A stretch of DNA of 7,136 nt from Phycisphaerales bacterium UBA2396 (GTDB lineage: Bacteria; Planctomycetota; Phycisphaerae; Phycisphaerales; UBA1924), in assembly GCA_002343325.1 (NCBI GenBank), contig DDSG01000158.1:1-7136 (forward strand), in the 5' to 3' direction. The position numbers and the translations under genes were made by a program. The notes under the pieces were generated by a model. That model had not been told where the DNA came from. It made no database searches and saw only the letters and a program-made list of their open reading frames with translations. Positions 1-4,140 of the stretch are shown piece by piece (the stretch's first letter is position 1; every line of letters starts with the position of its first letter).

Positions 1-71
1 GGGGTCGCCCGGGCGAGAGCCGTCGGGATCCCCGCGAGGAAAGCCAGAGCCAGTGCGACGAGGCTGTTCAC
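1..71 (-). CDS. nosD: N-terminus of an exported protein, probably NosD (partial)
   Basis: Only the first 23 codons lie in the window; the gene runs off the left edge. It starts with GTG at 71, so start and nosB stop share the four bases GTGA, a typical translational coupling overlap. The translation begins MNSLVALALAFLAGIPTALA and then RAT. This is a clear Sec signal peptide with a hydrophobic core and an Ala-Leu-Ala cleavage site after about residue 20. No mature domain is visible. The identity as NosD, a periplasmic beta-helix protein needed for copper-site maturation of N2O reductase, is inferred from the known clade II order nosZ-nosB-nosD and from the export signal. NosL or another exported nos accessory protein would fit nearly as well. 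The reading frame and signal peptide are well supported; the name is moderate. Confidence 0.6.
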   Translation of the reverse strand, partial: MNSLVALALAFLAGIPTALARAT

Positions 72-745
72 ACGCCACCCGCCGCCGCGGAGAGCGCGGC
101 CGTTCGGAGCGTGAGCGGACGGTACGCCCGTCGATGGAAGTAGAACCCAACGATCACCAGGACCGAGCACATGACCGCGAGCCAGTAACCCGTGCCGAAT
201 TCGGCGTAGGTCTTGAACTGCCCGATGCCGCCCTCGCCGATGACCGTGGGCACGAAGGGTTTGACCGACGAGGAGAGTGGCGCATCCGGGTCGAGATTGA
301 GCCCGAAGGTCCTCATCCAATAGTACAGGTCGGCGATGAAGCCGAGCGGGTAGGTGATCGCGGGCACGGCGAGCAGCACCGCCCACTTGCTATGGATGAA
401 CGCTGCCCCTTCCACCAGCAGGAACATCGCCAGGATCATCCAGATCGACGCGGCCCGTTCGAACGCGGCGGCCTCGCCCAGCGGCCTCATCCCGATGTAG
501 TGGTTCAGCCCGTCGATCTCGCGCACGTCGCCCGACAGGTGGTTGACGTACGCCGTCAGAAACAGCCCGTTGGGATACTGCGGCGCCTCGAGCTCCATGT
601 GCCAGTACGGGAAGAAGATCGAGACCAGCAGAAACACGCGGGCGATCATGAACACCAGCGTGGGCATCGCGTATCTCGCCCGATGCCGGCGAAGTTCGTC
701 GTCGGGAACGCGTGGTCCGATCAGGGCTTTGAGAATGCCGGACAT
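68..745 (-). CDS. nosB: NosB-like polytopic membrane protein of clade II nos operons
   Basis: This is a 225-residue integral membrane protein directly downstream of nosZ. About four hydrophobic segments are seen, at roughly residues 26-48, 100-117, 121-142 and 186-204. Between segments 1 and 2 lies a loop with APQYPNGL (54-61) and GLNHYIGM (79-86). I recognise both as conserved in the membrane protein that accompanies clade II nosZ. A second polar loop spans about 148-182. The short N-terminus is basic and the C-terminus is Arg-rich then Ala-rich. The start is ATG at 745, preceded by AAGGAG at a 6-base spacing. Family knowledge: NosB is typical of atypical (clade II) nos clusters such as that of Wolinella, and its exact biochemical role is unresolved; it may help maturation or electron supply. 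It is separated from nosZ by 84 bp with stem-loops, and its stop overlaps the next gene. It is complete, with no sign of damage. Confidence 0.82.
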   Translation of the reverse strand: MSGILKALIGPRVPDDELRRHRARYAMPTLVFMIARVFLLVSIFFPYWHMELEAPQYPNGLFLTAYVNHLSGDVREIDGLNHYIGMRPLGEAAAFERAASIWMILAMFLLVEGAAFIHSKWAVLLAVPAITYPLGFIADLYYWMRTFGLNLDPDAPLSSSVKPFVPTVIGEGGIGQFKTYAEFGTGYWLAVMCSVLVIVGFYFHRRAYRPLTLRTAALSAAAGGV

Positions 746-751
746 GGCCTG

Positions 752-757
752 CTCCTT
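752..757 (-). promoter_or_regulatory. Shine-Dalgarno site of nosB
   Basis: On the minus strand AAGGAG lies 6 bases before the ATG at 745. It is a strong anti-16S match and fixes the nosB start. The gene is therefore translated from its own ribosome site rather than only by coupling to nosZ. Confidence 0.8.
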
Positions 758-769
758 GTGCTGTGGTGC

Positions 770-783
770 GGGGTCGAAACCCC
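770..783 (-). other. Small hairpin just upstream of the nosB ribosome site
   Basis: The sequence GGGG-TCGAAA-CCCC forms a perfect 4-bp GC stem with a 6-base loop. It can be extended by GTG/CAC pairing outside if one base bulges. It ends 12 bases before the AAGGAG of nosB. It is seen in the sequence; any role in mRNA stability or translation is inference. Confidence 0.4.
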
Positions 784-791
784 ACGAATGC

Positions 792-817
792 CCGGCCGGA
801 GCGGCAGCCCCGGCCGG
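792..817 (-). other. GC stem-loop between nosZ and nosB
   Basis: The 8-base palindrome CCGGCCGG occurs at 792-799 and again at 810-817, as part of a 10-base direct repeat CCCGGCCGGA at 791-800 and 809-818. The two copies can pair into an 8-bp all-GC stem with a 10-base loop, beginning about 12 bases after the nosZ stop. No run of T follows on the minus strand, so it is not a standard intrinsic terminator. It could protect the 3' end of a processed nosZ message or attenuate downstream transcription, giving more NosZ than accessory proteins. The structure is seen; the function is inferred. Confidence 0.45.
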
Positions 818-829
818 AACAGGAGAGAG

Positions 830-2941
830 TTACTTCGCCGAGGCCGTTGTCGCGCCTTCGGACGCGGGAGCGGCTGCGTTGGTCGCCTTGGGCTTGATGT
901 GCAGGTAGCCCATCATCTCAAGGTGCAGCGCCGAGCAGAACTCGGTGCAGTAGAACGGGTACGTCCCGGGCTTATCCGCCGTGAACGTGAACTCGGTGTA
1001 CTCGCCCGGCTCGAGCGAGAGGTTGATGTTGTACCCACCGATGCAGAAGCCGTGGGTCGCGTCCTGCGCCGTCTCGATCGCCGTGATCCGCCACGTCACG
1101 GTGTCGCCCTCCTCGATCTCGACGTGCTCCGGCGTGAAGTGGCTCCGCACGGCGGTCATCTTCACCAGCACCTTCTTCCCTTCACGCGTCACACCCTCGT
1201 CGCCCTTCTTTGGCGCGTTGGGGTCGAGCTTCTGGTGGTGCGGGTTCCAGCCAACCTCCGGGTAGACCTTCCACGTCTGGAGCTTGTCGGCCTTGATCAT
1301 CTGGCAGTAGTGCGGCTCGCCCACGCCGATGGGCATGTCGAACAGCACCGGCATCGTCGTGCCCGGTTGCACGATGTCCAGCAACTGGAAGTTCTGCGGC
1401 AGCAACGGACCGGTCGGCAGGAATCGGTCCACCGACCACTTGCTCATCGAGATCAGGAAGTTCCCGTCCGGGCTGACCGTGTCGCCCTCGGCCGCGCACA
1501 GGTGCCCGATGTTGTACTGCACCGGAGTCTTGGTCACGAGTTTCCAAGGCTGCTCCTTGTGCTTGCTCGCAAAGTCACCGCCCAGGCTCCAGCGGGCCAC
1601 CGCCGAATCCAGGAACAGCGACGTATAGGCATAGCCCTTGTCGTCGAACTGGGTGTGCAGTGGTCCAAGGCCCAGCTCAACCTGCGCCTCCTTGACCGAA
1701 TCGAAGTCGAGGATCGGCACGCCGTACTCGTCCTTCCCGGTGTACTTCTTGTCCGCGATCGCCTTCTTGATGCGGTCGATCGAGTAGACGGTCACGTGCG
1801 GATCGAGCTTCCCGGCGACAACCATGTACTTCCCGTCGGGCGTCACGTCCACGCCGTGCGGGCTCTTGGGCTCGGGAGCGAAGTGCAGGATTCCCTCGGC
1901 GATGCTCGTCTCGATCGTGATCACCGGGAATCCGTTGATCACCTTCACCTTCCCGGCCTTGAACGCCGCCTCCGCCTTCTTCCAGTCCACGATGTGCAGG
2001 TAGTCCATGTCACGCTTGCTGGCGCCCGCCTCGAAGGGCGGATTACCCCGCTCCACGCCGCCCGTCGCCATTTCCGCGTTGAAGGAGTTGATGAAGAAGT
2101 ACCCGTCGCTCGCCAGCTTGCCGGCGTCGGCCAAGTCCTGCCAGTACGGGGGAAGCTCAATCGCGAAGGAGCTCTTCTCATCCACCCGCCCCTTGGCCCG
2201 ATCGAACTTCCACATCGTGACCATCCCGCGGTACGACTTCTTGTACTCCTCCGGCGGGGCGTAGCCGTACCCAAGGACCGTGGCGTACTGCCCGCCCTCG
2301 ATCACGTAGTCGGTGTTGGGCGTGACGAACGCCGCACCGTGATCGCTGATGGTGAGAGGGTTCTTGACGATCTGCTTGGTCTCCCAGTCCCGCAGGTCGA
2401 TCACGCCCAGACGTGCGTTCGCCTTGTCGCCGATGAACAGGAACTGTCCGTCGTAGTCGCCCTTGGTCTCCGACAACGCGGGGTGGTGCGTGTCGCCCCA
2501 GGCCACCAGCTTGCCGTTGATCTTGAGAGACTCGACCACAGGGTCGTTCTCGCCGGCGAACCCGTACCCCTGCCACGATTCGGGCGTGAAGACCGAGATC
2601 GAGCGCAACAGCCTCATGCTGGGCACCCCGATCGCGAAGACCTGCCCGCTCTGCCCGCCCGAGGAGAAGAGCACATAGTCATCATGCCGGCCGCTGGGCA
2701 TGTACGTTTTGGCCGCCGCGAGCAGATCGTCCACATTGAGCTTTCGGTCGTTGGCGACCTTGGTGAGCTGGGCCGTCTGCTCGGGCGTCAGCTCGATCGG
2801 CTTGACCGGCTGATCCCCGCCACGACGGCGACGCCCCTCCTGCTGCGCCGAAGCCTCCGGCGCGAGGAACCCCATGGCCGCCCCGGCGAGAATCACCATC
2901 GCCACCGAGCGGGATGCCAGTACGCGGAACATTGTGCTCAT
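830..2941 (-). CDS. nosZ: Nitrous oxide reductase, clade II (Sec-exported) NosZ
   Basis: This 703-residue periplasmic copper enzyme reduces N2O to N2. Residues 1-32 form a Sec signal ending ASA-Q, with no twin-arginine motif, which is the hallmark of clade II rather than Tat-exported clade I. An Arg-rich stretch follows (37-40), then a helical region, then the seven-bladed beta-propeller. The seven CuZ histidines can be placed at 152, 153 (DTHHP), 201 (SDHGAAF), 362 (SPHGVD), 429 (GPLHTQF), 480 (NIGHL) and 544 (GEPHY). The C-terminal cupredoxin domain has the CuA ligands His630, Cys665, Cys669, His673 and Met676, in CTEFCSALHLEM. Glu667 replaces the Trp of clade I, whose backbone carbonyl is the ligand, so this should not abolish function. 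The start at 2941 has GGAGA 6 bases upstream; the second ATG at 2932 has no ribosome site. An Ala-rich tail of about 18 residues ends the protein. All catalytic ligands are present, so the gene looks functional. Confidence 0.97.
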   Translation of the reverse strand: MSTMFRVLASRSVAMVILAGAAMGFLAPEASAQQEGRRRRGGDQPVKPIELTPEQTAQLTKVANDRKLNVDDLLAAAKTYMPSGRHDDYVLFSSGGQSGQVFAIGVPSMRLLRSISVFTPESWQGYGFAGENDPVVESLKINGKLVAWGDTHHPALSETKGDYDGQFLFIGDKANARLGVIDLRDWETKQIVKNPLTISDHGAAFVTPNTDYVIEGGQYATVLGYGYAPPEEYKKSYRGMVTMWKFDRAKGRVDEKSSFAIELPPYWQDLADAGKLASDGYFFINSFNAEMATGGVERGNPPFEAGASKRDMDYLHIVDWKKAEAAFKAGKVKVINGFPVITIETSIAEGILHFAPEPKSPHGVDVTPDGKYMVVAGKLDPHVTVYSIDRIKKAIADKKYTGKDEYGVPILDFDSVKEAQVELGLGPLHTQFDDKGYAYTSLFLDSAVARWSLGGDFASKHKEQPWKLVTKTPVQYNIGHLCAAEGDTVSPDGNFLISMSKWSVDRFLPTGPLLPQNFQLLDIVQPGTTMPVLFDMPIGVGEPHYCQMIKADKLQTWKVYPEVGWNPHHQKLDPNAPKKGDEGVTREGKKVLVKMTAVRSHFTPEHVEIEEGDTVTWRITAIETAQDATHGFCIGGYNINLSLEPGEYTEFTFTADKPGTYPFYCTEFCSALHLEMMGYLHIKPKATNAAAPASEGATTASAK

Positions 2942-2947
2942 GTCGAG

Positions 2948-2952
2948 TCTCC
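2948..2952 (-). promoter_or_regulatory. Shine-Dalgarno site of nosZ
   Basis: GGAGA on the minus strand lies 6 bases before the ATG at 2941 and decides between it and the in-frame ATG at 2932. Confidence 0.65.
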
Positions 2953-2991
2953 GAAAGATCGGCGTCCCGGGACAGGCCCATCGAGGCCTCC

Positions 2992-3005
2992 CCCGCCGAC
3001 GCGGG
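2992..3005 (-). other. Short hairpin in the cytochrome-nosZ gap
   Basis: In the 72-bp gap between the cytochrome stop and nosZ, CCCGC-CGAC-GCGGG makes a perfect 5-bp stem with a 4-base loop. A 10-base palindrome GTCCCGGGAC follows at 2964-2973. No T tract is present, so read-through into nosZ is expected. The gap shows no convincing promoter. Functional meaning is uncertain. Confidence 0.3.
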
Positions 3006-3013
3006 TTGGTGCC

Positions 3014-3925
3014 TCATTTGCCTGCCGTCGACGTCGGCCCCTGCAGCGTCCGCAGATACGCGATCACATCGAGGATGTCGTCGTCGCTCATCGCCGGGTT
3101 CCCGCCCTTGGGAGGCATCTGAATCCCGGTGGTGTTCTTCGGGTCCGTGGGGCTTCGCCCCTGCTTGATGAAGGCGAGCAGTCCATCGTCATCGAGCGAA
3201 CGGATGAACTCGTTGTTCGCCAATGCCTTGCCGTTGCCCTTGACGCCCGCCCCCGCCGGGCCGTGACAAGCCACGCACGTGGTGTGGTACAGCGTGTCCC
3301 CGCTGGCGATGTACTTCGCCAGCTCCGCGTCGCCGCCCGCCGCCTGCATCGCCGAAGCCTGCTGCGTCGCCGACGGTGCCGCGGCAGCCCACGCCGGCAG
3401 CTCCGGCATCCGCCGCGGATCCTGAAGCCCACGCATGTACACCACCAACGCCGCCAGATCGTTCTCCGTCAGGTCGGGCCGCCCACCCTTCGGGGGCATC
3501 CCGATCGGCGTCGCGTTGGGTCTCCCGACCACAAGGAAGTGGTGCAGCTCGTCATCCGACTGCCTCGCCACGAAGTCGCTCTCGACGAGCGTCTTGCCGA
3601 GCCCCTGGACGCCCTTGGCATCCGCCCCGTGGCACGCCACGCACGCCGACATGAACACATCGCGCCCATGCGCGGCCAGTTGCACCGGGAGAGAAGGGCC
3701 CGCCGGGCCGGCAATCAGTCGCTCGTGGGCCTGCGACGCCTCGTACGCGGCGATGCGGATGTCCTCTTTCGCGCGCCAGTCGTTGTACATCACCAAGGCC
3801 CCCAGCCCGAGGGCGGGGACGAGAATCAGGCCCGAGAACATCGCGGCCACCAGCGTCTCGCGATACCCGTCGTGCCCCGCGTTGCCGGCGGCGGACTGCG
3901 TGGAGTGTGTTCTTGCCGTGCTCAT
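3014..3925 (-). CDS. Membrane-anchored dihaem cytochrome c, likely electron donor to NosZ
   Basis: This 303-residue protein is the first gene of the nos operon. One hydrophobic segment at about 25-47, with no obvious cleavage site, would anchor it in the inner membrane with the rest in the periplasm. Two class I cytochrome c domains follow. Domain 1 has haem motif CVACH at 95-99 and probable axial Met143 in GMPPKGG. Domain 2 has CVACH at 217-221 and Met270 in QMPPKGG. The domains align closely (CVACHG, then G.GK.L, then MPPKGG, then the Y-R-LQ ending), so they arose by tandem duplication, joined by an Ala/Pro-rich linker at about 172-200. The ATG at 3925 has AGGAG 6 bases upstream. An in-frame TTG at 3940 would extend it by 5 residues but lies upstream of that site. 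Known clade II nos clusters often carry cytochromes c feeding NosZ; the donor role here is inferred from position. No nos gene symbol can be assigned with certainty. Confidence 0.9.
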   Translation of the reverse strand: MSTARTHSTQSAAGNAGHDGYRETLVAAMFSGLILVPALGLGALVMYNDWRAKEDIRIAAYEASQAHERLIAGPAGPSLPVQLAAHGRDVFMSACVACHGADAKGVQGLGKTLVESDFVARQSDDELHHFLVVGRPNATPIGMPPKGGRPDLTENDLAALVVYMRGLQDPRRMPELPAWAAAAPSATQQASAMQAAGGDAELAKYIASGDTLYHTTCVACHGPAGAGVKGNGKALANNEFIRSLDDDGLLAFIKQGRSPTDPKNTTGIQMPPKGGNPAMSDDDILDVIAYLRTLQGPTSTAGK

Positions 3926-3931
3926 TGTGTG

Positions 3932-3936
3932 CTCCT
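3932..3936 (-). promoter_or_regulatory. Shine-Dalgarno site of the dihaem cytochrome gene
   Basis: AGGAG on the minus strand lies 6 bases before the ATG at 3925. It rules out the upstream in-frame TTG at 3940, because the ribosome site itself falls within the would-be extension. Confidence 0.7.
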
Positions 3937-3952
3937 GCAACTCCGAGTGCTG

Positions 3953-3969
3953 GATATATCGATATGTTT
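3953..3969. repeat. Operator-like direct repeat, nos-proximal copy
   Basis: GATATATCGATATGTTT matches the second copy at 4005-4021 at 16 of 17 positions. The core TATCGATA is a perfect palindrome, extended to ATATCGATAT in this copy. The two copies start exactly 52 bp apart, close to five turns of B-DNA, so a bound regulator would sit on the same face at both. Its end is 28 bp from the cytochrome ATG, so it probably lies in or after the core promoter. The regulator is unknown. Confidence 0.65.
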
Positions 3970-3974
3970 ATCGA
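3959..3974. promoter_or_regulatory. Perfect 6-4-6 inverted repeat, possible CRP/FNR-type site
   Basis: TCGATA-TGTT-TATCGA is a perfect inverted repeat of 16 bp overlapping the nos-proximal direct repeat. Read as TCGAT-N6-ATCGA, its spacing resembles CRP-type sites; read as CGATA-N4-TATCG, it has the 5-4-5 layout of FNR/DNR sites. The arm sequence is not the canonical TTGAT. Symmetry is seen; the family of regulator is a guess. The distal copy of the repeat keeps only the left arm. Confidence 0.45.
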
Positions 3975-4004
3975 CTACTAGGGCGAAGGCAAGCACGTTC
4001 ACCT

Positions 4005-4021
4005 GATTTATCGATATGTTT
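4005..4021. repeat. Operator-like direct repeat, distal copy
   Basis: GATTTATCGATATGTTT is the second copy of the 17-bp motif, with one mismatch (A to T at the fourth base). It lies 79 bp upstream of the cytochrome ATG and 119 bp before the mutase ATG, where an activator of nos transcription could sit. It may also affect the mutase promoter. Confidence 0.65.
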
Positions 4022-4030
4022 CTCTGCTTC

Positions 4031-4058
4031 TTGTGGATACCCTTTTTGGGGGTACTTT
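4031..4058 (+). promoter_or_regulatory. Weak candidate promoter for the mutase gene
   Basis: TTGTGG at 4031-4036 and TACTTT at 4053-4058 are separated by 16 bases, an acceptable sigma-70 layout. Each hexamer matches the consensus at only three of six positions. It sits about 80 bp before the mutase start and encloses most of the TACCC-N7-GGGTA inverted repeat. This is a low-confidence guess from spacing and A/T content. Confidence 0.2.
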
Positions 4059-4124
4059 CCGTGCGGCGCCGGGCCCGCGCACTTCAGTGCCGTCGGCTCG
4101 GTCCACCTACGATCCACTCGATCC

Positions 4125-4130
4125 AAGGAG
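4125..4130 (+). promoter_or_regulatory. Shine-Dalgarno site of the acyl-CoA mutase gene
   Basis: AAGGAG lies 10 bases before the ATG at 4141, slightly long but workable. It favours this ATG over the in-frame GTG at 4033, whose 36 extra codons resemble no mutase sequence and overlap the A/T-rich promoter region. Confidence 0.65.
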
Positions 4131-4140
4131 CACGCCGCGC

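Larger units (their letters stand above)
3926..4140. promoter_or_regulatory. Divergent intergenic region between the nos operon and the mutase gene
   Basis: These 215 bp separate the starts of the cytochrome (minus) and the mutase (plus). The core, about 3951-4047, is clearly richer in A and T than the flanking genes, as expected for divergent promoters. It contains two copies of a 17-bp motif, described separately, and a 5-bp inverted repeat TACCC-N7-GGGTA at 4038-4054. No gene, RNA or terminator is apparent. The regulation of nos is most likely decided here, but the transcription starts cannot be fixed from sequence. Confidence 0.7.

Noticed and set aside
770..817. Intrinsic terminator after nosZ
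   Set aside because: The stems are strong but no T run follows on the transcribed minus strand, and nosB and the next gene clearly belong to the same operon.
2842..2941. Twin-arginine signal on NosZ
   Set aside because: The N-terminus has single Arg residues before the hydrophobic core and no S/T-R-R-x-F motif; the RRRR run lies after the cleavage site.
3926..3940. TTG start adding 5 residues to the cytochrome
   Set aside because: The AGGAG ribosome site lies inside this extension and is properly spaced for the ATG at 3925.
53..4006. A 1317-codon open frame on the plus strand
   Set aside because: It runs antisense to nosB, nosZ and the cytochrome, all with strong family motifs. Its product is a low-complexity Arg/His/Asp/Val/Leu-rich text with no domain, as is common opposite GC-rich genes with codon bias.
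4033..4140. Upstream GTG start adding 36 residues to the mutase
   Set aside because: The extension covers the inverted repeat and likely promoter, has no mutase-like sequence, and AAGGAG supports the ATG at 4141.
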